A program made the position numbers and the translations under genes. The notes below the pieces were generated by a model. The model ran no database searches. It had not been told where the DNA came from and was given only the letters and a program-made list of their open reading frames with translations. From Plantago elongata (lineage: Eukaryota > Streptophyta > Magnoliopsida > Lamiales > Plantaginaceae), in contig JAYMSP010003176.1 of the NCBI GenBank assembly GCA_036897095.1, forward strand, positions 1-20,764: a stretch of 20,764 nucleotides of DNA. The letters run 5' to 3'. Positions 1 to 8,704 of this stretch are shown here, in pieces; within the stretch, counting starts at the first letter, position 1, and each line of letters starts with the position of its first letter.

Positions 1-318
1 TAGTCTGTTGACTAACCCACTCTCGTTTTATAATGTGTTCCCAGAACAGGAGCACGACGGGGGGAATTGATTAGGCTGTCTGACTACGCGGGGATCGAAA
101 TTACCACGCGACGACGTGGTTATTTTCTATTTTGAACCTATAAACTATTATGTTGGTTTTTGGTTTTCGGTTTCAAAATCTGAACTTATCGGCTTGTGGT
201 GAAACTGCTTTATGAATATTGTATGTATTTTGGCGTTCGTAAATATTTTAATGATATATATTGAGTTTTGGAGGTTGACATGGTCTTTGACGTCCGGACT
301 AGGATCCGGGGCGTTACA
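1..318 (+). mobile_element. 3' end of a long LTR (gypsy-type retrotransposon), left edge truncated by the window
   Basis: The segment ends in CCGGGGCGTTACA at 318. This is the mirror of the TGTAACGCCCCGG start common to long-LTR plant Ty3/gypsy elements, and it has the CA expected at an LTR 3' end. It holds no ORF. At 319 the sequence changes at once to flank that leads into the mobile-domain gene remnant. If this is an LTR terminus, TTCAA (319-323) should be the target-site duplication and should recur at the other end of the element, outside the window. Its left edge appears to continue the right edge of this window (see findings). The family assignment rests on terminal motifs and composition; no internal coding region of the element is in the window. 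Confidence 0.55.
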
Positions 319-356
319 TTCAACATCGTGTTGTTAAGACAAACCTCCTACCATAA

Positions 357-1421
357 GCACTTAGTAAGGCATTAGCAACTCATATGCAAATGTCTGATGA
401 TGCAGTGAGATCTAATTTCAAAAGTGTTGGTTTTAAGCGTAGTACCATTGAGGCAACATTTAAAGCACAAACTCTACCACCACAATCACACATTATCATG
501 TACTTCTTGTGGTTGTTGGGCACATCTCTATTTGTTGATAAATCTGGTCATCGAGTTCCTGTCGGGTTTCTACAGTTCCTCGTTAACCTCCACGAGGTTG
601 ACTCGTACGCATGGGGGGCTACTACACTAGCAAATCAGTACAAACAATTGGGAATTGCTACACGTATCAATTGCAGACAAATAGATGGATGTCTTTCACT
701 TCTGCAGGCTTGCCCACTTCATATTATAAATAAAGAAATGTTTATGTAAATAAAGAAATATATAAATTTATATTTTAATGAAGTTTAAAACTATTACAGG
801 CGTGGATATACCAGTATTTTCCACATCTTGAAAAGTGGAACTTGGGAACCGACGATGAAACTGCTATACATCTTACATACAGAACAACACTGGACAATGT
901 TAAACCAAACCAAGTATGTCATTTTATATTAAGTTTTACTCTTCTTTCTGTTTTTTTTTTTCCAATTATACACTTATGTTACTTGCCTCTCATGTAATAG
1001 GTGAATTGGACAGCATTCGGACCAATGGCAGAGGAGGCAGTCGCCATATCACAATATATGGGGAATTATTCAATGTCTAAAGGTTACGGAGGCTTACATG
1101 CCAGATCGTGTTATGCAAAAATTTGGATACCTCCAGTACAATCCTAAAGAAGTGATTAAACCATTGCTTGTGCAAAGGCCACCACAACCATCGCGCTATC
1201 GATGTTCTCATGTAGTTCGGGATTCATTCGAAGACTTCATGAACTATCGATGTAACTTCGAACAAATGGCTCTTCGTATGCGATTTGGTCATGAAACAAT
1301 TCCGATGTACCCAAACTGGTTTCGACCACGTACGCATATCCAAGTAACCCTGCCCCAGTCATTTACTCAAACTCAACAATTCCAACCGGCCAGCATGGAT
1401 CCTAGTGTGGTGTGTTTCCTA

Positions 1422-1452
<31 letters not shown>

Positions 1453-1629
1453 GCGAGTTTTGGTCGTAAATTCTTATCTCCATTTCATTTTTATTTGTAA
1501 AAGCTACGATTGATCGTTGGAATGATCGAACACATCAGAGAGCCGAACTGGCACTATATGCAGATAGAAGACATATTAGCGGTTGTTGATCAAGTTTGTG
1601 AACACTTGCAAGATTTCTTTTCCAATTAA
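357..1629 (+). pseudogene. Plant mobile domain (PMD / MAIN-like) protein, 5'-truncated and frameshifted
   Basis: Four exons can be read. Exon 1 is 357-707 (first ATG at 384), exon 2 is 800-913 (AWIYQYFPHLEKWNLG), exon 3 is 1001-1409 (starts VNWTAFGP, then MPDRVMQKFGY), and exon 4 is 1504-1629 (41 codons ending DFFSN, TAA). The order FLQFLVNL, WGATTLANQY, GCLSLLQ, AW.YQYFP, VNW..FGP, YMPDRVM.QFG is that of the plant mobile domain, found in MAIN/MAIL proteins and in transposons. The frame slips by one base between 1061 and 1074: GTG at 1001 sets one frame, but CLKVTEAYMPDRVM from 1074 lies in the next. Intron 1 begins GC rather than GT. The N-terminal part of the domain is missing, with an in-frame TAA at 354 and an LTR ending at 318, so the LTR probably cut the gene. 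Exon 4 joins to exon 3 across an intron containing a CA/CG microsatellite; the 3' splice site is the least certain. It could be a host gene or transposon cargo. Confidence 0.72.
1421..1455. repeat. Compound (AC)n(GC)n microsatellite in the last intron of the mobile-domain gene
   Basis: Nine AC dinucleotides (1421-1438) run directly into about eight GC dinucleotides (1439-1455). The tract lies in the intron proposed between 1410 and 1503. The alternating purine-pyrimidine tract is a possible Z-DNA former and is likely to be polymorphic in length. Confidence 0.95.
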
Positions 1630-2523
1630 GTAGTCTTTCAGGTCAAATCATATTAGTATGTTATTTGATATTCTAGTCGTATTGCATTAAATTTGAAGAA
1701 GTTATCAATGTAAGATTTTCTAATTCAAACTCGTATCCTTGTTCAAATTTCAAATCAAATTGCAATTTTCAATTACCAAATAACAAACATACAAATATTT
1801 TTAAAAAAATGCAAAACCGGCCAGTTCACGCCGGTTTTAAAACCGGCCATAAACGTAAATTGCTGGCTTTTTAACCGGCCATATCATAATTCCGAATTTT
1901 TTTTTTCAAATTCGTTTTGTATTTTTCAAAACCCATATGTTCAAAACATAACCGAAACAACTTCCTAACATAAAATACATTTCAATCTTTTTTTACGATT
2001 TATGTTTAGTGTTGTTATTTTGTTCCCGCACATGTATGGATAATATTTACGTGTTTGAAAATTTAAGTTCATTTGTTTTTTTCATTTTTTAGAATTTTAT
2101 TTTTTAGCTAGGAACATTTCCATTAAGTTATAAAATACATATGTTGCGTTTAGTTGAAAATGTGTTAGCATTTAACAGCACCCTCACATCCGGACTATGT
2201 CCCGTGCGCCATACAAATGGACCTAAAGAATCCTAGCTCGGGCCATGTCAAAGTTGGAAGTCATCGGGGCTAAGACTTTTCTCCAATGTGACTCATGTGA
2301 GACATATCACAAAGCCCCTCGGATTTATTATGTGGACTGGGCTCATATAGTCTAAGGCTGTAGGTCTAAAGCATGAATGCATGATTATTCAGTTTGTCAT
2401 AATTCGAATCATCAATTTATCGGATGTCAGATTCTCCGATCTATCTGGCCAAACAGTATTTAGGCTCTGTTATATTCATTTAAAACTCATTCAATCAGCT
2501 CATATATGTTAAAACAAAGAGAC
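1630..2523. other. AT-rich non-coding stretch, no gene seen
   Basis: Stop-rich in all frames. It contains the CCGGTTTTAAAACCGG repeat cluster at 1815-1882, annotated separately. No RNA gene or conserved coding segment could be recognised in the rest. Confidence 0.6.
1815..1882. repeat. Palindromic AACCGGCC repeat cluster
   Basis: AACCGGCCA occurs at 1815, 1841 and about 1873. The middle copy is part of a perfect 18-bp palindrome, GCCGGTTTTAAAACCGGC (1830-1847). The third copy sits in a degenerate version of the same palindrome (GCTGGCTTTTTAACCGGCC, 1862-1880). It stands out sharply from the surrounding AT-rich DNA and lies about 190 bp downstream of the mobile-domain stop codon. Confidence 0.75.
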
Positions 2524-3427
2524 CAGTGGTGGATTCAATGGGGGCCAATGGGGTCAACAGACCCCCTGAATCCGTAATAGATGAACAATAGTACAATGTA
2601 TGTTAAAAATTAGTGCTTTGTCCGACTAGTTTGATTGTTAAATTATGAGGGAAAAGGCCAAGGTTCGAATTCTGTTTAATAATTTTTTCCCTGATCTTTC
2701 ATATAATTCTTTCACTTCTTTTTTATCCCTTTAGTTTTGTTCTTTATATTTCTTGTTCTGCTAGTTTACATATTTCACTTTTCTTCTCTTCACGTTATAC
2801 TTACATTTATGTTATTCTCGTTACTTCCTACTTCTTCCGTCTCGTCCTAAACTTTTCACTTTGTCATTTTTTGTTGTTCCGGTTAAAGCTTTCTATTTTC
2901 ATTTATATTCATTTTTAACCCAACTTTAATATATAATATTTAGACAATAGCTCAAAACTACATCTCATGCTACTCAGTTATAAACAAAAGTACTCTTATT
3001 TTATTATTATATGAAAAAGTACTCTTTTCTTATTTTTTAAACTCAAAAAGTATTTGAAAAGCTTAAGACGTGACGGAGGAAGTACTATATTGACTCTTTC
3101 ATAAATTCTTATTTATTATCATATCAACATTTCTTACTTTTTTTTATCATGATTTAGTGATTTACATTCACAAAGTTATTTTCATGTTATTATTTTATTT
3201 ATTTCTAATCTTTTTTCACATTCTTCAACGCTTTATGTTTTATCTACTATGATGCTTATTTATACTTATACACTTTAGTTATTTATTCTTTTATTTATAT
3301 TTTATTTTAAAGTATTATTTAAAATTTTAAATTAAATATAAGAATATCAGTATAGTAGATATATTTTCATTGAATATTATACATTTAAATTTCGAACCTC
3401 TAAATTACACTTTTGAATTCGCCAGTA
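2524..3427. mobile_element. Probable non-autonomous hAT-like element (about 0.9 kb)
   Basis: The left end CAGTGGTGGATTCA and the reverse complement of the right end (TACTGGCGAATTCA) form a degenerate terminal inverted repeat, about 10 of 13 bases. The CAGTGGCGGA-type terminus is familiar from plant hAT (Tip100-like) families. The flanks AAAGAGAC (2516-2523) and about GAAGAGTT (3429-3436) could be a decayed 8-bp target duplication sharing the core AAGAG. Just inside the left end, GGATTCA-GGGGG pairs with CCCCC-TGAATCC (2531-2572) as a hairpin. The interior is very AT-rich with no ORF. Boundaries are approximate, and a composite of smaller repeats is possible. Confidence 0.4.
2627..2672 (+). 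promoter_or_regulatory. tRNA-like pol III A/B box pair inside the hAT-like element
   Basis: TAGTTTGATTG (2627-2637) fits the A-box consensus at all but one position. GGTTCGAATTC (2662-2672) fits the core of the B box. The 35-base spacing is normal for tRNA genes and tRNA-derived SINEs. No tRNA cloverleaf can be folded around them, so this is at most a SINE-derived internal promoter captured in the element. Confidence 0.3.
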
Positions 3428-4491
3428 CGAAGAGTTCATAGCTTAGACATTTTTAATAAGTAATGGTGAGACCCTTACAAGTAACATATGTGCTGGCGTA
3501 AAGGCTGAAAGCTGATAATATGATAGTAATTTATAAATATTGTTTTTGAATAAAATGTGATGAAAAATAAAATGGGAATTGAAATAGTAATCGTTGCAAA
3601 TTGGGTGTTAGTGCGATGGTACAGTTGGTGAGGTTTGTCCAGACTCCACAAAGTTTGTTAGCAAAAAAGCTAGCTTCGCTTCACCGATCACCAGGAAAAG
3701 CTAATTAAGCTCAAAAGAAGCAATTGAAAGGAGATTAGACCACTTTTTTGCATGAGCCTTTCATTTTTCTATTTTTAAATAAAAGAGAGTCTAAACTCTT
3801 GAATTTTTCACATGAGCCTTACCACAGACTCACTTCAAAGTTGCTACGATATATATAATGATACTTGTGTAGTCAGTTATACGTGCATTGTTTCATCTAT
3901 ATACGCTCTAAGTCCTTTATTTTTTTAAGAAGTAAAAGATTTATTCATAAACCGATCAAACCTGGTAAACATAAGGCATGTTTACACGGTGCCAATGCCA
4001 CAGCAGGGTCCAAAAACAAGACCAAAACAGCCAATAACAAATTACATACACAACTAAAGCCAGCAAATATTAATCCTTAATCAAAACCTCCCCAGGAAAG
4101 AGTTCCCAATCAAGATGTTGTGATACAATAATCTGTAAATCCTTTTATCCTAAAATACCTAAAGGCCTTAATCATATTATCCTAAAAGACAATCTGCAAA
4201 TCCTTTTATTAGATATATAAGCAATTAACTACGACCAGTATTATCAAATGAATTTATAAGTTCGAAATTATAATGAAATTCGACACTAGCTAGCGATCAC
4301 CTGTGATCATACAAAACTACAAATTGTACTACGTCTCACAAAATAAGGTCCAATCTCAACATGGATTGGTTGTATTACATTGTTTGTTTGAAATCAAGAG
4401 ATATGCGTGCATTTTTTTGTTCTGCTGTTGATACTGATAGGATTAAGCCTTCACTGTGTGTATATTTTTGCCACTTTCTGATGTAATTGTA
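3428..4491. other. Intergenic AT-rich DNA, possible LINE 3' end on the minus strand
   Basis: No gene is supported. On the minus strand about 3920-4050 reads like the T/G-rich 3' untranslated tail of a plant LINE, ending in AATAAATC and then an A-rich run near 3921-3930. No reverse-transcriptase coding sequence accompanies it, so this is only a suggestion. A small direct repeat at 4130-4210 is listed separately. Confidence 0.25.
4130..4210. repeat. Imperfect local direct repeat, 61-bp offset
   Basis: AATCTGTAAATCCTTTTAT (4130) recurs as AATCTGCAAATCCTTTTAT (4191) with one mismatch. TTATCCTAAAA also occurs twice between them. This looks like a local duplication in AT-rich DNA; it could instead be target duplications of a small lost insertion. 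Confidence 0.6.
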
Positions 4492-5241
4492 ATGAAGAGT
4501 GAGGGAGTCTCAAGAAGTTCTAGTACCCCTGTAGCCTGGCCTCCCTTTGGCTCAGTCGAAGATGGTCCGGGTATCTTCCTCACTTGCACTGTAACTGTTC
4601 AGAATTTTGGAGATGAAACTGGCAGGGAAAAGGAGCTGCTCAATCACTGTGTTGTTCAGGCCCAAACTGCAAACTGTAGAGCCTGTACAGCCAAACTGCA
4701 GTTTCAAATTGAACCATTATGGCTACTTCGAGCCTTTCTCTCATACTGCAGTGAGGCCTAGAACAGACCTGGCAGCCCCTGCATCTTCCTTTTAGCATCA
4801 ACAGTCCCAAACAACAAATTGAACCGGAAGACACAAATGATGGTAGCATATGAAATCACTTCCTTTGGCCAATGCAACTACAGTGTTACAGTTGGTATGA
4901 TGATCAGCACGATGCCTGGTGCAGTCTCGAACATGACCCTTGAAATGATGATTGTCACAAACCTTTTCTGGAGAAACAATAGCTGGAACCTTGGATGGTC
5001 CAACACTTGGCCTGATTTACGACACGAAGGTTGGCATACTCCCTGGCTTCACACCACCTGGATCACTCAAAACATTGTGGCATGGAGCCTGCCTTTTGGG
5101 ATCACTTGCAAGAATTGTTACATGTGTAGCCCTTATATCTCGACTAAAACTTGCAAGGATCTAGTATATTTTGTAAATGGTGTTTCTATGATAGCTAGGT
5201 TAGTTAGTTGGACATTTAAGTGGGATGTAATTATTTCATGA
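4492..5241 (+). pseudogene. Unidentified coding-like block, nearly continuous frame with one TAG
   Basis: From ATG 4492 (MKSEGVSRSSSTP) one frame runs 250 codons to TGA 5239-5241, broken only by TAG at 4759-4761. The block has a visibly higher GC content than the AT-rich DNA on both sides, as exon-derived sequence does. The second half in this frame is rich in tryptophan, which is unusual and may mean that the true frame or strand is another one. The +2 frame from 4952 (GPTLGLIYDTKVGILPGF) has a more ordinary composition, and the minus strand also has open stretches. I could not recognise any family in the six frames. It may be a degraded gene fragment or a captured piece of cDNA. It lies 445 bp upstream of the PDLP start codon. 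Confidence 0.3.
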
Positions 5242-5310
5242 TTTTTGTTGTACGCGGGTTCCCTCCAACCGTTATGATTAGTATATATATAGAACTTTCC
5301 TAGAGCTTAT

Positions 5311-5388
5311 TCAAGAATGTTAATAATTACTACCATGAGTGAAATATGTTCAAGAATGTTAATAATTACTAACATGAGTGAAATATGT
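5311..5388. repeat. 39-bp tandem duplication upstream of the PDLP gene
   Basis: Two adjacent 39-bp copies (5311-5349 and 5350-5388) differ at a single position (C versus A in ACTACCATGAG / ACTAACATGAG). The near-identity indicates a recent duplication. It lies about 300 bp upstream of the PDLP start codon, inside the likely promoter region. Confidence 0.9.
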
Positions 5389-5593
5389 TTACCAGTACAT
5401 AGGTGAACGAGCTCACAAGATCCCATTAGCAACACCCACCCCAAAAAAGGATCCATCTCCACAAATTTGATTTAATTTCTTATTAATTAGTTCCTCCTTT
5501 TCTTTTAGAATGGCTTTCTGCATGTCCCCAATTCACCTTTACTTCCATCATCTTTATATTATTATCTTTTAGAACTAAGGTCATACTCATATT

Positions 5594-5602
5594 CATATAT
5601 AT
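5594..5602 (+). promoter_or_regulatory. Candidate TATA box of the PDLP gene
   Basis: CATATATATCC lies about 85-90 bp before ATG 5686, leaving room for a 5' leader of roughly 50-60 nt (TATCTTGCACAACTTCATC region). There is no competing ATG between the expected transcription start near 5630 and 5686. Confidence 0.45.
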
Positions 5603-5685
5603 CCCCTTCATAAGTAGTCTATTCATAACCATATCTTGCACAACTTCATCACTATAGTCTCATTACAGGGTTATACCAATCAAAC

Positions 5686-6986
5686 ATGGCTAAACATGCT
5701 ACCACCAACTTCCTCTTTATAATTTCCCTTCAACTCATCTTCTCTTTTTTGTTCGAATTCGCATATTCTCAGGACAGGTTCCTGTATGGCGGATGCTCAC
5801 AGATAAAATACACACCAGACTCATCCTATGAGACAAACCTCAATTCCCTACTTAGTTCACTTGTCAACTCAGCAACCTACTCATCCTACAACAAGTTCAC
5901 AATCATGGGCTCAAGCCCACAAGATGTTGTTTACGGCCTCTACCAATGCCGAGCAGACCTTGCCATGCCCGACTGTGCCACCTGTGTCGCCCGTGCTGTC
6001 ACACACCTAGGACCACTCTGCTCCCAGACATGCGGAGGCGCAGTGCAGCTAGAAGGGTGTTTTGTAAAGTACGACAATGCCACATTTATCGGTGTGGAGG
6101 ATAAGACAGTGGTGATGAAGAAATGTGGCCCATCTGATGGTTTTAACACGGATGCGATGAGTAGACGTGATGGAATGCTCGACGGGCTGAATGGAGGGAG
6201 TGGGCCATATCGGGTTGGTGGGTCACAGGATGTGCAGGGGATGGCGCAGTGTGTTGGGGATTTGAGTAATGGCCAGTGTCAGGATTGTTTGACCGAGGCG
6301 ATTAGGAGGTTGAAGGCGGAGTGTGGTGGCGCTGTGTTTGGTGACATGTTCTTGGGGAAGTGTTATGCTAGGTATTCGACTAGTGGGGCTCACGTTTACG
6401 CCCCCAGTAGCCATGGTAAGAGATCGATAATTTTGGGTTGTTGGCAATGAATTAAAATTATAAAAATCAAATTAAAACGGATGTTTTTAGGTGTTTTTAA
6501 TCAACTCCTAGGGAATATAATGTGATGCCAAACAGATTAGAACTTTTTAATCAATTCACATGTCTCTAGCTACAATTCAAACAATTCATGCCATATATAA
6601 TCAATTCACAATAATCTAAGATTATATCAAACTCTATATTGTTCATGTTTAATTAGCATTTAACATCCCTCTTTGACATGCATAACATTCAAACTCGAGG
6701 CATCGATCATTTACACGAATCAAGTCTGAGAATGAGTACTGTAATATAATGCAGGTTCATCTCATACTGAGTCTGAGAAGACATTTGCAATCATCATAGG
6801 GTTACTAGCAGGAGTTGCACTGCTTATCATCTTCCTGACCTTCATGAAGAGAATATTTGGTGGACATGGTAAAACAGACAGGAAGATCCAATTGTTTGCC
6901 TTTCAATTTATCTTTAAGATGTCAAACTAATATGCATCCAACTTTTAAAGATTAATTGGAGACTTTTGCTTTTTGCAGGTAAATAG
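5686..6986 (+). CDS. Plasmodesmata-located protein (PDLP; DUF26 family), three exons
   Basis: Exons 5686-6415, 6755-6868 and 6979-6986 join with phase-1 GT-AG introns to give 283 aa, the normal PDLP length. Residues 1-28 are a signal peptide (cleavage before QDRFLYGGC). Two DUF26/Gnk2 domains follow, each with the C-X8-C-X2-C motif (C88, C97, C100 and C189, C198, C201). Exon 2 supplies one transmembrane helix (about 254-274, AIIIGLLAGVALLIIFLTF) followed by a short basic tail, MKRIFGGHGK. The last exon codes only for the end of a glycine codon, one lysine and TAG. PDLPs are type I membrane proteins that sit in plasmodesmata, promote callose deposition and restrict cell-to-cell movement of molecules and viruses; this one most resembles the PDLP6/7/8 group by eye. 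ATG 5686 is chosen because it opens the signal peptide. If intron 1 were retained, translation would stop at 6450 with a 254-aa soluble protein lacking the membrane span. No inactivating change is visible. Confidence 0.92.
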
Positions 6987-7403
6987 AAAAAAGTTAAAGG
7001 CGCCCTTTTGTTTCAATGCCATTGTGACTTCAATATGCATGCTTTCCATCTTTTCTCAGAAACACAACTTACTTTGGATTTCTGTACCAAAAAGGCAGAC
7101 TTATCAGGGAAGGGAAATGGAGGCCATAATCAAGATTCCACACATGATGCATTTTCCACTTTAACAAAGTTGTCTAATTGATGAATCAATTGCCTAGAAC
7201 TTCTTTATTACAACAAAGTGTACATTATTATGTTACTTTCGTGGCTAGCTTTTTATCCTAATATGTATGTTATTCATTCTTACTCATGTGTTCTAGGCTT
7301 TAATTTGGACATGATATAATTTCTTTAAGCAGTTGTAACTTTGACATTATGCATGGGCATTCATTATTTCCGTTTAAAGTGTTTCACTCTAATTGATTAC
7401 ATT
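6987..7403. other. PDLP 3' untranslated region and short intergenic gap
   Basis: AT-rich sequence after the PDLP stop with no ORF of interest. An open frame through 6973-7164 is simply readthrough of the last exon in another frame. The Tat retrotransposon LTR begins at about 7404. Confidence 0.6.
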
Positions 7404-8131
7404 TGTAGCTATGGGAAAAGTGCATTGGATCAGAAAAGCACGCCTTGCGCCTAAGTTCGTACCTGTAAAGTTAGAAAAGTGAGGTTTAGACCTCATTAAG
7501 ATCGATTTGCCTTGGACAAACTGGATAGTTAATCAACTCAAGTTTTGGAGCGCAAAGAGAGTAAATATAGTGAGATATGGTAGGTTACTTACCTTCCAAG
7601 TGAAATAAATGAGACTATATATAGAGTTGATTCGGGGAACCGAATCCCCCAAATCTTGGACTGTTGCTCGTACTTACACGTGGTCGAGATTATAGGGGTA
7701 GTCGTTCATCGTGCGGCCAGGCTCGGACCTGTTGTAGACTATAGGTCGGGGATTACTTCTAGGTCGGATTTCTTGACTTCTACCACGGTCCAAATTGTAG
7801 TCTCTGGGTCGGACTCCCGAGCTAGATGATACGAATTGGGTTTCTTCTCAAGTCTACAATTCTGGTTAGAGCGGTCCTCCTCGTTTCTACGTAATCCGTC
7901 TCTTCTGTTGGTAGTTCATCCAAGTAATGATGATAATTCGTCTCCATGACCTTAGTACAATTCGCCTGTCTCTAATTCGATTTATGCTCGTTCTTCCGAA
8001 TTAGGAGGGACTGATTTAGTGATAACATAAGTCCTCCCAGTTTCCATGTATGGATGTGAAATTACTTGGTTCTTGGTTGGAGTTCTCATAAGTCGGTAAG
8101 CATAAATTGAAAACCTTTCAACCATCTTACA
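7404..8131 (-). repeat. Probable 3' LTR of the Tat element (about 728 bp)
   Basis: Read on the minus strand it starts TGTAAGATGG at 8131, directly after a purine tract, and ends TAGCTACA at 7404, giving TGTA...TACA termini. It contains a minus-strand TATA box near 7615-7624 and no ORF. The paired 5' LTR lies outside the window, so the boundaries cannot be confirmed by comparing the two copies. Confidence 0.45.
7615..7682 (-). promoter_or_regulatory. LTR promoter: TATA box with upstream G-box
   Basis: CTATATATAG (7615-7624) reads as a TATA box on the minus strand. About 53 bp upstream on that strand is a CACGTG G-box (7677-7682). Transcripts starting near 7590 would run toward lower coordinates, leaving the LTR at 7404 and entering the PDLP gene antisense. 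The symmetric TATA could also work in the other direction; the element's orientation favours the minus strand. Confidence 0.4.
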
Positions 8132-8146
8132 TACCCCCGTCCCTCA
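8132..8146 (-). other. Candidate polypurine tract of the Tat element
   Basis: The minus strand reads TGAGGGACGGGGGTA immediately before the LTR start TGTAAGATGG. A G-rich purine run at this place is what primes plus-strand synthesis in LTR retrotransposons. This is a placement inference based on adjacency. Confidence 0.45.
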
Positions 8147-8367
8147 GTTTCTGGGTTCTCCGAATTTTGAGTCAGGGAGGCAGGAACTTTTGTGTTGTTA
8201 AGATGTTGTATTTTCGGGCTATCATGCGTCGGATGAAAGTAATTATTGTGCATGCTACGGTTTTTAAGTCTGGCACAAGTCCCGACGGTTGTGTTGGTGT
8301 CATGTATGCCTTTTCTTTTAAATTGTGTAACTGTCGCATTGGGCGGGAACAATTGCACAAGTTTTGA

Positions 8368-8609
8368 TATAAATACTTGATTCCTCAATTTTCTTCAACT
8401 TACGTCGCTTTCAAGTCTTTCATAGTCAGAGTAATATTTGTGCAAATTCCAAGCTTCCAGGGCAATTTTCGTGCTCATAGATCGGATTGTCGACTCTTGC
8501 AACTCCCGCTTTCCCAAAAAAATTGTAAGTTCTTCTCGGTCTTCCCAATCTTCAATTTTTCTTCTTATTTGTCGATCTTCTATGCTTCGCTTTGATTTTA
8601 TTTGTTTAG
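8368..8609 (+). promoter_or_regulatory. TATA box and leader intron for the antisense ORF of the Tat element
   Basis: TATAAATA at 8368-8375 is followed by a C/T-rich leader typical of plant transcript starts. A canonical-looking intron GTAAGTTC...TTTGTTTAG (8525-8609) ends about 95 bp before ATG 8705 of the plus-strand ORF. The parts are correctly ordered and spaced for a plus-strand transcript running antisense to the retrotransposon. This is inferred from motifs only. Confidence 0.4.
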
Positions 8610-8704
8610 TTGAATCCTCCGGCCCTCAAAAGATAAAAAGAACAAAGAGCTTCTCATGAAATCATTCATTTTAATCCATAATTCATAACTTAAATGATAG
8701 AATC

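Noticed and set aside
3600-3720. A-box-like TGGTACAGTTGG near 3617, considered as a tRNA or SINE
   Set aside because: No B box follows at a suitable distance and no cloverleaf can be drawn.
5828-6447. Other frames within the PDLP exon (5828-6010 plus strand, 5940-6149 and 6223-6447 minus strand)
   Set aside because: These are shadows of the DUF26 coding sequence, with no start context or family of their own.
6973-7164. 63-codon frame after the PDLP membrane exon
   Set aside because: It starts inside the intron end and runs through the 3' untranslated region in a frame other than the one set by splicing, which stops at 6986.
8086-8659. Several 60-100 codon frames on both strands between the Tat LTR and the antisense ORF
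   Set aside because: None shows a domain, they overlap the proposed polypurine tract, TATA box and leader intron, and their lengths are within chance expectation.
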